Notes: generated by a model from the sequence alone, not told the origin. 10,323 nt of DNA from Candidatus Methanophagales archaeon (GCA_021161765.1 JAGGZZ010000096.1:1-10323); one strand, 5' to 3'; counted from the stretch's first letter, positions 1 to 6,191 are shown. Program-made: numbers and translations.

Positions 1-331
1 CGACTTTACCCGCGTATTCCCTCGCCAACTCCTCTATTACCGGAGCAACCATTTTGCAAGGACCGCACCAGGGAGCCCAGCAATCCACGACGACCACAGG
101 ATATTTCCTTACCGTTTCTACAAAGCTATTGTCATCCAACGTCAGAGGCTGGTCTATTGCCCCCAATCCCTTCTTTCCACTCTCTTTCCTTGCTTTTATC
201 TCCTTTTCCATCTCTCTCATCTTTCGCTCCTTTATCCGCTCTATCTCCATATCTACATTTATAGCTGTATCTGTACCTCTCTCCTCTCCCGTACCGGCAT
301 AACTCACCCGATTTTCTCCTCGTTCTTCCAT
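1..331 (-). CDS. Thioredoxin, partial (3' end outside window)
   Basis: A disulfide oxidoreductase of the thioredoxin fold, acting in cytoplasmic thiol-disulfide exchange. Reading the minus strand from ATG at 331 gives 110 residues before the window ends. Residues 1-58 are very rich in Lys, Glu and Arg and look helical or coiled-coil. The thioredoxin domain starts near residue 60 and shows the strand VVVVDCWAPWCGPCKM, with the catalytic WCGPC at 88-92, followed by the helix APVIEELAREYAGKV. The C-terminal half, including the cis-Pro loop, is beyond the window. A GGAG on the minus strand (344-347) lies 12 nt before the ATG, rather far for a Shine-Dalgarno. The charged extension replaces the few residues that normally precede the domain in short thioredoxins. 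The extension may be a partner-binding or oligomerisation segment; this is inference. The family call is very secure, the substrate is not known. Confidence 0.93.
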   Translation of the reverse strand, partial: MEERGENRVSYAGTGEERGTDTAINVDMEIERIKERKMREMEKEIKARKESGKKGLGAIDQPLTLDDNSFVETVRKYPVVVVDCWAPWCGPCKMVAPVIEELAREYAGKV

Positions 332-368
332 TTTAAATATCTTCTCCACAGTATTATCAGTTAGTTTT

Positions 369-381
369 TAATTTAAAAATA
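369..381 (-). promoter_or_regulatory. Proximal TATA-like box of the thioredoxin gene
   Basis: On the minus strand this A/T-only stretch (TATTTTTAAAT) lies about 38-50 bp upstream of the thioredoxin ATG. Transcription starting about 25 bp downstream would give a leader of about 17 nt that includes the GGAG at 344-347. It is one of two possible promoters; the other lies at 571-600. It is supported only by composition and spacing. Confidence 0.35.
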
Positions 382-416
382 TTGAATTTGATTTTTTTGG
401 CGTGTGTATATGTGTA

Positions 417-489
417 CCGTATTGTGGTTGCCTCTAAACGGTCATTGCATCCTTTGAAGGGGGCTTACCGCAGGGACCGTGCAATACGG
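417..489 (-). ncRNA. Possible structured RNA or thioredoxin leader element
   Basis: Two nested perfect inverted repeats are visible. The outer is CCGTATTG (417-424) with CAATACGG (482-489), and the inner is ACGGTC (438-443) with GACCGT (475-480). A third complementary pair, ATTGC (444-448) with GCAAT (481-485), could pair only as an alternative or pseudoknot-like fold. The block is more G/C-rich than its surroundings. Minus-strand TATA boxes at 571-600 would place it inside a long thioredoxin leader or a separate small RNA. It matches no RNA family that I recognise, and either strand is possible. Confidence 0.3.
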
Positions 490-570
490 CGTGTTTTGTA
501 GCCCTTCGTTTGCCATAGCAATCATCCTTCGCCTGTTCAGCAGGGTCATACTACTCTTCGAAAAGGGCAT

Positions 571-600
571 TTTTATATATGCTCTTGTTGTATTTAAAGG
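571..600 (-). promoter_or_regulatory. Distal TATA-like promoter facing thioredoxin
   Basis: The minus strand reads CACCTTTAAATACAAC and then GCATATATAAAAATGC, two typical archaeal TATA-like boxes 20 bp apart. Transcription would begin near 545-570 and run through the inverted repeats at 417-489 into thioredoxin, giving a leader of over 200 nt. The second box is nearly symmetric and could also work on the plus strand, but no gene follows there. Confidence 0.35.
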
Positions 601-676
601 TGATTGTCCACGCCACAGAAATTACGAATATTCCTCGCTGCACCCCTCCTATTGGCTATTGGCTATTCCCTAGTCC

Positions 677-2155
677 TTAATCTGCTTTGGTCTTAGTGCT
701 AAGAGGCACAGAAAAAGCCTTTTCCACTGACGGTCTGTGAATGGCGTTGTAAGAACAAAAAGGGATTATACGGTGGTCTGGCGTGGCATAGTGAATCCCA
801 CATCGCTTAACCCTTTCCAGATCGAAATTGTAAGCGTCCTGGAAGTGCATCGCACCGATAAAAAGCGTTTTACGGTGAAACGCCGCAAGAGCTTCTCGAT
901 TGCCTACCCCCAGCACACCTTCAAGTAAAGTCAAAGACTCAATGCCTTTTGGTGCCTTATCCTTGTCTATAAACTTCCGTAACGCGGATGCCAGTCCGGT
1001 AATTGCTTTTATTTTACCAAATCGGGATTTATTTATCTCCTCTGCGGCATCCAGCAGGAACTCCATAAACCCTTCTACATCTATGAATTCTGTTATTGGT
1101 ATGAACTTCCCGTTTTCTACAAACACATACGTTGCAGCGCCGCAATGCGGGTGCACCGTGAATTCCAGCTGTGGCACTCCTTTCCATGCCTCCACGAAAT
1201 AGGAGACAGGAACAACAAAAGGCACGGGATAGAAACTCTCTTTTGGTATTTCACCGTTTGTTTGCTCGTCCAGGAGTTTCATAAAATCGGGAATCGTTAT
1301 TCTCCCCTTTTTCCTCTCGGATTCGTCTATTCTCCCTTCAAAAGCGATGGGTTGTACGTTCACGCCCTTTACAACATCCAGGTTATCCGCCGCAAATCGC
1401 ACGAGGTCCCCCATCTGGTCGTCATTCACACCTTTCATAAGCGTGGGAACAAGCACTACACTATTTAATCCACCTCTTCTACAGCTCTCTATTGCCTTTA
1501 ACTTCGTTTTTAACGCGGGTATCCCTCTTAATTTCTTATACGGCTCTTCGGTCACCCCGTCGAACTGCAAATAGACCGTATGCAAGCCGGCTTCTTTTAA
1601 ACGATTACAAAACTCTTCGCTTTTCGCCAGCGCTATTCCATTTGTCGCTACTTGAATATGCGCAAATCCGAGTTCCCGTGCCATCTTTACAATCTCCACA
1701 AAACCTTCTCTTATTGTTGGTTCGCCACCCGCAAACTGCACCGCGGGGCAAGGGGGCGTCTCACTCCTCAGCATTATCATCATTTCCCTTAACTGTTCCA
1801 TCGTCGGCTCATAGAGGTAACCTGCAGCGGCGGCATTCGCAAAACACGCGGGGCATCTCATATTACACCTGTTTGTGAGGTCTATAAGTGCGAGCATTGT
1901 CGAACTCTTATGCTCCGGGCAAAGACCGCAATCGAAAGGGCAGCCTTTGTCCGTCTTTGTGAGTGTGATTCCTGCCTTGCCCTCGTATCTCCACTTTGCG
2001 AATTTGTGATAGAGCGAGGCGTCCGACCAGTACACGTCATCGAATTCACCATGCTTCTCACACTTCTTCTTTATCAGTATCTCGCCACTCTCGCTTTCAT
2101 ACACTTCGGCGTCTATAACTTCGAGACATTCCGGGCATAATGACTTCGTTTTCAT
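677..2155 (-). CDS. Radical SAM enzyme, tetraether lipid synthase (Tes/MJ0619) type
   Basis: A 492-residue radical SAM protein. The core motif CNMRCPAC has C97, C101 and C104 to bind the SAM-cleaving [4Fe-4S] cluster, and FAGGEPT follows at 141-147. Extra cysteines match the multi-cluster layout of the archaeal MJ0619/Tes family: CPEC at 7-10 with C32, CPFDCGLCPEHK at 71-82, C338, and C452 and C467 in a C-terminal CGIHYATPDHRIIPFC segment. Known family members couple two archaeol lipid tails to form membrane-spanning tetraethers; MJ0619 was earlier described as a pterin C-methyltransferase. Length fits the family. The ATG at 2155 starts a typical N-terminus, but no good Shine-Dalgarno is seen. 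It is divergent from gatA across 78 bp and probably transcribed alone. Family call is firm; exact substrate (lipid or pterin) is not decided by sequence. Confidence 0.85.
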   Translation of the reverse strand: MKTKSLCPECLEVIDAEVYESESGEILIKKKCEKHGEFDDVYWSDASLYHKFAKWRYEGKAGITLTKTDKGCPFDCGLCPEHKSSTMLALIDLTNRCNMRCPACFANAAAAGYLYEPTMEQLREMMIMLRSETPPCPAVQFAGGEPTIREGFVEIVKMARELGFAHIQVATNGIALAKSEEFCNRLKEAGLHTVYLQFDGVTEEPYKKLRGIPALKTKLKAIESCRRGGLNSVVLVPTLMKGVNDDQMGDLVRFAADNLDVVKGVNVQPIAFEGRIDESERKKGRITIPDFMKLLDEQTNGEIPKESFYPVPFVVPVSYFVEAWKGVPQLEFTVHPHCGAATYVFVENGKFIPITEFIDVEGFMEFLLDAAEEINKSRFGKIKAITGLASALRKFIDKDKAPKGIESLTLLEGVLGVGNREALAAFHRKTLFIGAMHFQDAYNFDLERVKRCGIHYATPDHRIIPFCSYNAIHRPSVEKAFSVPLSTKTKAD

Positions 2156-2173
2156 CTTCCATCTGCATAATAG

Positions 2174-2190
2174 TTATAAAAATATATAAA
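2174..2190. promoter_or_regulatory. Shared divergent TATA region of the radical SAM gene and gatA
   Basis: The 78-bp spacer between the two divergent starts is almost pure A/T. TTATAAAAATATATAAA at 2174-2190 can act as a TATA box in both directions. It lies 19-35 bp upstream of the radical SAM ATG, which would give an almost leaderless transcript, and 44-60 bp upstream of the gatA ATG, giving a leader of about 20-25 nt. Spacing and composition are the only evidence. Confidence 0.5.
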
Positions 2191-2233
2191 GCTAACAAAA
2201 GATAAAATAGAACAAAACAACAGGACAGAACAG

Positions 2234-3706
2234 ATGAAAAACGATAATTTGAGCGCACAAGAGGTCGTAGAAAGGATAAAAAGTGGGGATGTCTCCTGTG
2301 AGGACCTGGTGTGCAGGATTTACGAGCGAATAGAACGAAGCGAATTAAATGCTTTTGTCACGTTAAACCGGGAGAACGCAGTTGAAAAGGCGAGAGAAGT
2401 GGATAAGAAAAGGAACGAAGAGGAATACAAGCGTAAAAAGCTGCTTGGCGTGCCCGTAGCCATTAAGGATAGTATTTCTACAAAAGGTATTCAAACTACC
2501 TGTGCATCGAAAATTCTCGAGGGTTATGTCCCACCTTACGATGCTGCGGTAATAGAGGCGCTGAAACGAGAAGGAGCGATACTTATAGGTAAAACGAACA
2601 TGGATGAATTCTGCATGGGGACTTCAACCGAAACGAGTTATTATGGACCAACGAGGAACCCGTATGACCTCAGCAGGGTGCCGGGGGGTTCTTCAGGCGG
2701 TAGTGCCGCAGCAATCGCTGCAGGCGAGACCGTGCTTGCTCTTGGTTCCGACACGGGTGGCTCTATCCGATGTCCTGCTTCGTTCTGCGGTGTGGTCGGG
2801 TTGAAGCCTACTTACGGATTGGTTTCAAGATATGGGCTTATTGCTTATGCCAATTCGCTTGAACAAATAGGACCGATGGCTTCAAACGTAACCGATACTG
2901 CGCTGCTGTTAGACGTGATTTCTGCGAAAGACGAGAGGGACACCACACAAGCGAAGCTAAAGCTAAAAAATAACGCATCTGCGAATTACTGCTTCCCTGG
3001 GTGGATGAATGCGGAACGCACCGGGAGCGAAGAGATAAATGTCAAAGGCATGAGAATAGGCGTTCCAAAGGAATTCATCGAGGGTGTTTCCCCAGCAGTC
3101 GAAAAATCCGTCTGGAACGCAGTGCACAAACTCGAAGATTCCGGTGCTTCGGTCGATGAAATAAGCATGCGTGGTCTGAACCTGAAATACGCACTTGCTT
3201 CGTATTACATCATCGCGATGTCGGAAGCGTCATCAAATCTCGCGAGGTTCGACGGCTTGAGATACGGGCTTCGCGCCGGCAGGGACGAGGACTGGCATAC
3301 GACGTTTTCGAGAATACGAGGCAAAGGGTTTGGCGAAGAAGTAAAAAGGAGAATCATCCTCGGCACGTATGCACTCTCTGCGGGTTATTACGGCAGATAC
3401 TATTTGAAGGCGTTAAAGGTGCGCACACGGATAAAAGCGGAATTTGAGGATGCGTTAAAAAAGCACGACATATTGGCAATGCCCACGATGCCCTTTGTCG
3501 CTTTCGAGCTCGGTGAGCGAATAAAAGACCCCCTCTCTTTGTATCTCGCGGACGTTAATACCGTACCCGTTAATCTGGCGGGTGTTCCTTCCTTGTCTAT
3601 TCCCTGTGGGTTTTCAAACGGATTGCCAATAGGCTTGCAGCTCGTTGGTAAGCATTTTGAGGAGGATACGATATTGAGAGCAGCTTTTGTTTTCGAGCAG
3701 TTATAA
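2234..3706 (+). CDS. gatA: Asp-tRNA(Asn)/Glu-tRNA(Gln) amidotransferase subunit A
   Basis: The glutaminase subunit of GatCAB, which frees ammonia from glutamine to amidate Asp-tRNA(Asn) (in archaea) or Glu-tRNA(Gln). The amidase Ser-cisSer-Lys triad is complete: K78 in GVPVAIKDS, S153 in GGSSGGS, and S177 in GSDTGGSIRCP; spacing equals that of characterised GatA. The 490 residues cover the whole amidase domain, with a slightly long polar insert near 238-270. The C-terminus ends at FEQL, where relatives usually continue with a further eight or so residues. The TAA overlaps the first base of repeat copy A, so the tail may have been cut by the repeat. gatC and gatB are not next to it: a radical SAM gene is upstream and truA downstream. 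No strong Shine-Dalgarno precedes the ATG. Confidence 0.95.
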   Translation: MKNDNLSAQEVVERIKSGDVSCEDLVCRIYERIERSELNAFVTLNRENAVEKAREVDKKRNEEEYKRKKLLGVPVAIKDSISTKGIQTTCASKILEGYVPPYDAAVIEALKREGAILIGKTNMDEFCMGTSTETSYYGPTRNPYDLSRVPGGSSGGSAAAIAAGETVLALGSDTGGSIRCPASFCGVVGLKPTYGLVSRYGLIAYANSLEQIGPMASNVTDTALLLDVISAKDERDTTQAKLKLKNNASANYCFPGWMNAERTGSEEINVKGMRIGVPKEFIEGVSPAVEKSVWNAVHKLEDSGASVDEISMRGLNLKYALASYYIIAMSEASSNLARFDGLRYGLRAGRDEDWHTTFSRIRGKGFGEEVKRRIILGTYALSAGYYGRYYLKALKVRTRIKAEFEDALKKHDILAMPTMPFVAFELGERIKDPLSLYLADVNTVPVNLAGVPSLSIPCGFSNGLPIGLQLVGKHFEEDTILRAAFVFEQL

Positions 3707-3811
3707 AACCACGAGATTTCACAAGATTAGAGAATAAATTATTGACACGGATTTACACAGATTTACACGGATTTGTTAAGTTATCTGTGTTAATCTGCGT
3801 TAATCTGTGTC
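3706..3811. repeat. Intergenic repeat, copy A (hairpin array of 10-bp units)
   Basis: Copy A starts with a 24-bp block at 3706-3729 (AAACCACGAGATTT then CACAAGATTA) that is identical to 8432-8455 of copy D. After AATAAATTATT comes a left arm at 3744-3774, made of three 10-bp units (ACACGGATTT, ACACAGATTT, ACACGGATTT). A right arm at 3784-3811 is its near-complement, and 23 of 28 positions pair around a loop of roughly 10 nt. The right outer end seen in copy D is missing. The copy fills the gap between gatA and truA. Confidence 0.85.
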
Positions 3812-3827
3812 TATAATTTGTTTTTTT
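3744..3827 (+). terminator. Possible gatA terminator: repeat hairpin plus T tract
   Basis: The repeat hairpin (3744-3811) is followed 9 bp later by seven T residues at 3821-3827. In a gatA transcript this gives a long stem-loop and then a U tract, which fits termination; archaeal termination relies mainly on the U tract. It also lies just before the truA start, so it would insulate the two genes. Confidence 0.45.
3811..3820 (+). promoter_or_regulatory. TATA-like box of truA at the edge of repeat copy A
   Basis: CTATAATTTG at 3811-3820 is centred about 34 bp before the truA ATG at 3849. Transcription starting about 26 bp downstream would give a leader of about 8 nt with the AAGGAAAG ribosome site at 3841-3848. 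The box abuts the right arm of the repeat, so the repeat may have provided or reset this promoter. Confidence 0.35.
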
Positions 3828-3848
3828 GTCCTGGTTACAGAAGGAAAG

Positions 3849-4727
3849 ATGAACGAAGAGCGACTAAAAGAAAGGGTAGCGCTTAAAATCGGTTATATCG
3901 GAACTAATTATCACGGATTTCAGATTCAACCTCGGTCCGGGCTGCCGACCATAGAGGGAGAACTCTTCAAGGCATTGAAGAAACAGGACATTATTGAAGA
4001 CAGGAAAACGGCGAATTATTCCGCTGCGGGCAGAACCGATAAAGGCGTGCATGCCCTCGCACAGGTCGTTTCATTTGTCACATCAAACCGGAATATCTCA
4101 CCACGAATGATAAACAGCGCGCTGCCCGATGGTAGTATATGGGTGTCGGCTATCGCAAAGCCGTATTCGGGATTTAACGCACGTAGGGATGCGATAAGCC
4201 GTGAGTACAGGTATTTTTTATTTTTACAAACTGAGTTGGATTTGGATTTGGATATAACTCGTATGCGAGAGGCATCGGAATTGTTTGTCGGTACTCACGA
4301 TTTCTCTAACTTCTCTCTGCTTCAGGGTCATGAGTACGAGGTAGCAGGGTATTCAACCACCAGGGACATAAAGCGGATAGAGGTAAAAACTAAAAAACCG
4401 TTTATCATCATAGACATAGAAGCAAACGGGTTTCTGCGTAAGATGGTGCGGAAAATAGTTTCAGCATTGAAAATGGTGGGCAGTGGCATGAAAGACAAAC
4501 GATGGATAGAGGATTTATTGGACCTGGGGATAAAGGAAGGTATCGAGCCAGCACCCGCTTTCGGGCTCGTTCTGAAAAACGTTTCGTATCGCGACGTTAA
4601 ATTCGTGGAAGACGAATATGCAAAGCGGCGAATAGTTGAGCGACTAAAGAGTGATTTGGTTTTTCATGCCACGATGGCAGAGGTGCTGGGGGATATGACA
4701 AACGAATATGCTCACTATTTTTTTTAA
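3849..4727 (+). CDS. truA: tRNA pseudouridine synthase, TruA family
   Basis: This enzyme converts uridines in the anticodon stem-loop region (classically positions 38-40) of tRNAs to pseudouridine. From ATG at 3849 the protein has 292 residues. The N-terminal KIGYIGTNYHGFQIQP and the catalytic motif GRTDKGVHA (61-69, catalytic D64) are typical, and AISREYRYFLF, FVGTHDFSNFS and the C-terminal IEANGFLRKMVRKIV complete the TruA signature. An in-frame GTG at 3807 would add 14 residues, but it lies inside the repeat right arm and gives a hydrophobic non-homologous start. The ATG has AAGGAAAG directly before it, so I prefer 3849. It follows gatA after repeat copy A and probably has its own promoter. 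Confidence 0.93.
   Translation: MNEERLKERVALKIGYIGTNYHGFQIQPRSGLPTIEGELFKALKKQDIIEDRKTANYSAAGRTDKGVHALAQVVSFVTSNRNISPRMINSALPDGSIWVSAIAKPYSGFNARRDAISREYRYFLFLQTELDLDLDITRMREASELFVGTHDFSNFSLLQGHEYEVAGYSTTRDIKRIEVKTKKPFIIIDIEANGFLRKMVRKIVSALKMVGSGMKDKRWIEDLLDLGIKEGIEPAPAFGLVLKNVSYRDVKFVEDEYAKRRIVERLKSDLVFHATMAEVLGDMTNEYAHYFF
4718..4725 (+). terminator. T tract at the end of truA
   Basis: Eight consecutive T residues overlap the last codons and the stop of truA. Archaeal transcription ends at U-rich tracts without needing a hairpin, so this is a reasonable terminator. No strong stem-loop precedes it. Confidence 0.35.
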
Positions 4728-4975
4728 AAAGTTTGATCAAAATGCTTTGCAATAGAGCGGTATGATCTTGTGAAAGAGACGAGAACAATTGGGCGAGCAA
4801 CATTGTATACAATATTGGAAATGAAGGGGGAAAAAGTTAAGGTTTAAAAGAAGCTTTGCACAACGGGGATGCCTCTCTTTTTAAAGCGGGGTGGTGTGGA
4901 TAGGGCTTTTTAAAGTCCCGAGTTATAACAACAAAAATAAATATATATCCTCATGACAAAATTATATTGATAGAA
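4728..4975. other. Gene-free spacer upstream of the toxin-antitoxin remnant
   Basis: The spacer holds no recognisable gene. One plus-strand frame runs open for about 36 codons and ends with the TAA at 4846-4848; it encodes IGRATLYTILEMKGEKVKV, which looks a little like a helix-turn-helix fragment but is too short to assign. Two exact copies of CTTTTTAAAG (4877-4886 and 4906-4915) and an A/T-rich TATA region at 4934-4950 make the second half a promoter region. Confidence 0.45.
4903..4950 (+). promoter_or_regulatory. Promoter and possible operator of the toxin-antitoxin locus
   Basis: ATAAATATATAT at 4937-4948 is a strong TATA-like box centred about 33 bp before the antitoxin ATG (4976), predicting a very short leader. 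Upstream, GGGCTTTTTAAAGTCCC at 4903-4919 is an almost perfect palindrome of seven paired positions per side with one extra T. Antitoxins commonly repress their own promoter through such palindromes, so it is a candidate operator. That role is inference. Confidence 0.4.
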
Positions 4976-5236
4976 ATGAACCTTACAATTTCTGAAAAAG
5001 CAGTTGTGGAAATAAGTGCTTATCTTACGGGAAGAAAGAGGATATACGAAGTGATTTGTAAAAAATTCGAAGACAAATATGGCTCCTTAAACCTGCTTGA
5101 AAAGAGAATAGAAGAAGAGGGCGTGCCTTTGGGCAATCATACCTTATGGGATGATGCTATCGAGTGGGGAAATGCCGTTGCGGAGCTTGACAGGATAAGC
5201 TATTATAGTGGGAGCTTATGGCGTACTCAAAAATAA
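4976..5236 (+). CDS. Antitoxin-like small helical protein
   Basis: An 86-residue protein that resembles small archaeal antitoxins placed just before toxin genes: a short N-terminal strand and helix region, then a charged helical stretch (KKFEDKYGSLNLLEKRIEEEG, in parts) and the segment LWDDAIEWGNAVAELD at 58-72, a pattern I associate with such antitoxins. I recognise the type by memory of this pattern, not by a named domain. A TTG at 4967 would add three residues, but ATG at 4976 sits better behind the TATA box. The tail after residue 74 (YYSGSLWRTQK) does not continue the helical pattern and overlaps the toxin frame by 29 bp, so the 3' end may be altered. It would be expected to neutralise the downstream toxin and repress the promoter; this is inference from context. 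Confidence 0.55.
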   Translation: MNLTISEKAVVEISAYLTGRKRIYEVICKKFEDKYGSLNLLEKRIEEEGVPLGNHTLWDDAIEWGNAVAELDRISYYSGSLWRTQK

Positions 5237-5618
5237 TAGATATGATTTCGCATTGATTTACAATGACAAGCGAGTGCTTGGTTGGGATAATGCACCGCAT
5301 CACAGACAGGTATCAACACATCCTCATCACAAACATGAATTTGGAGTGCTTTATGAATCGGATCTTGAAGGAGATGTAGCTTTAGATATTCATAAGGTGC
5401 TCACATATATCAAAATTTTTATAAAACAACAAAACATGAACGAAGAGGAAGTTCCCTATAAATGCGGCTGTGGTGGAAGTCTGAAGAAGACAAAGGTCGA
5501 AGTGGAGTTTTTCGGTATTGATTTTGGATTGATACGATGTCTATTCGCGCTCTTTTCTTTCCAGCATCGCTTTTATCTTCTTCAATCTACCGAAATTCTC
5601 ACGCTCCATCTCTTCTAA
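5208..5618 (+). CDS. TumE (DUF6516)-like toxin, N-truncated and fused in frame to a cut zinc-finger antitoxin
   Basis: Residues 11-75 carry the hallmarks of the TumE/DUF6516 toxin family: YDFALIYNDKRVLGWDNAPHH, then HPHHKH at 38-43, and a terminal helix VLTYIKIFIKQQ. Family members are usually longer, with some 40 residues before this point; here an in-frame TAA at 5196-5198 limits the protein to a GTG start at 5208, so the N-terminal half is missing. There is no stop codon at the expected toxin end. The frame passes into MNEEEVPYKCGCGG (from residue 77), the start of a zinc-finger antitoxin, and after C111 into sequence that is merely antisense to atpD (5541-5618). The product is therefore probably non-functional or a decayed remnant. 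The TumE assignment is from motif memory and should hold; activity is doubtful. Confidence 0.65.
   Translation: MGAYGVLKNNRYDFALIYNDKRVLGWDNAPHHRQVSTHPHHKHEFGVLYESDLEGDVALDIHKVLTYIKIFIKQQNMNEEEVPYKCGCGGSLKKTKVEVEFFGIDFGLIRCLFALFSFQHRFYLLQSTEILTLHLF
5436..5540 (+). pseudogene. Truncated YgiT-type zinc-finger antitoxin remnant
   Basis: From the ATG at 5436 the translation has a cysteine pair (KCGCGG) followed by KTKVEVEFFGIDFGLIRC. This matches the first half of YgiT-type zinc-finger antitoxins, which pair a CxxCGG-like knuckle with a second CxxCGE knuckle. Here the spacing of the first pair is shortened to CxCGG and the second pair is lost: similarity stops at the Cys codon 5538-5540, and the next base is the complement of the atpD stop codon. 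The remaining part of the gene, usually including a DNA-binding region, is gone. It reads on in frame from the toxin without a stop. Confidence 0.55.
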
Positions 5619-6191
5619 TCGCATTCGTATGTATTTTCTCGTCGTCTTCAAGCTGGGAATCATTATGTATTCGAGTGCATTAACACGCCTTTTCGTCTTT
5701 TCCACCTCGCCTGCAAGATTCCTCACCGCCTCCTCAAGCTCAGCAAGCTTTAATATCCTCTCTAAAGCCTCTTCAAAGCTTTTTGCACTTCTATCCACCG
5801 CAGCGGACGAATCGATAAGACCATAGCCTCGCTCCGTAACTTTCCTCGCTAATCCGTCTTTTAATTCCAGTGTCGGCACGTGCACACCCATTATGCTGCG
5901 AGAAGTAAAATCCAGTCTGATTTCTTGTGGCGACATCAGCGACAACTGCCTTACCTGTTCAACGCCCGACTTCGCCTGAGCCAGGATTAAAAAATCAAAT
6001 GCCTCTTTTAACTTGCTGTCCACAGCCTTTCGTGCGTCCCGTACCTCGCCGACTACGTCTAAGAATTCGCCGATCAGCGCATCACGTTTTTCACGAAGCA
6101 GGTCATGTCCCTTCTCCGCTAACTTCTCTCTCCTACTCAGCCGCAACAACTCCATCCGTGTCGGGCTTATCCCCTCTATTATCTCGGGCAT
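5541..6191 (-). CDS. atpD: A/V-type ATP synthase subunit D
   Basis: Central-stalk subunit of the archaeal A-type ATP synthase; it turns inside the A3B3 head and couples ion flow to ATP formation. The 216 residues fit the family. The N-terminal GISPTRMELLRLSRREKLAEKG is the conserved coiled-coil start, followed by LLREKRDALI and the C-terminal coiled coil with RRVNALEYIMIPSLKTTRKYI, the family's signature region. The protein is almost wholly helical. The other ATPase genes (A, B, F, C, E, I, K) that normally surround it are absent: rpl6 lies upstream on the same strand beyond repeat copy B, and the convergent toxin-antitoxin remnant overlaps its 3' end. It seems to be transcribed alone from the TATA boxes at 6215-6249. 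Confidence 0.94.
   Translation of the reverse strand: MPEIIEGISPTRMELLRLSRREKLAEKGHDLLREKRDALIGEFLDVVGEVRDARKAVDSKLKEAFDFLILAQAKSGVEQVRQLSLMSPQEIRLDFTSRSIMGVHVPTLELKDGLARKVTERGYGLIDSSAAVDRSAKSFEEALERILKLAELEEAVRNLAGEVEKTKRRVNALEYIMIPSLKTTRKYIRMRLEEMERENFGRLKKIKAMLERKERE

Larger units (their letters stand above)
332..676. other. Gene-free region between the radical SAM gene and thioredoxin
   Basis: These 345 bases hold no convincing gene. The only open frame, about 64 codons on the plus strand from 479, has no family resemblance and no ribosome site. The region contains TATA-like boxes facing the thioredoxin gene (571-582, 590-600 and 369-381 on the minus strand), a nested inverted repeat at 417-489, and a heptamer CTATTGG repeated about 2.7 times at 649-669 next to the radical SAM stop codon. 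It probably serves as the 3' end of the radical SAM transcript and the promoter and leader of thioredoxin. Confidence 0.6.

Noticed and set aside
430..441. GCCTCTAAACGG resembles sequence next to the phage T7 late terminator
   Set aside because: Only 12 bases agree, the adjoining hairpin and T tract of that terminator are missing, and the surrounding sequence is archaeal, so vector contamination is unlikely.
479..673. Plus-strand open frame of 64 codons
   Set aside because: No ribosome site, no family resemblance, and the region is better explained by promoters and an inverted repeat on the other strand.
3706..3811. CRISPR-like array
   Set aside because: The units are only 10 bp, have no unique spacers, and are arranged as inverted arrays; no cas genes are present.
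3807..3848. Longer truA start at GTG 3807
   Set aside because: The added 14 codons lie in the repeat right arm and the T tract, encode a non-homologous hydrophobic stretch, and the ATG at 3849 has a ribosome site and the usual TruA N-terminus.
4740..4848. Open stretch ending in IGRATLYTILEMKGEKVKV as a gene remnant
   Set aside because: About 36 codons without a good start or firm homology; it cannot be told from chance.
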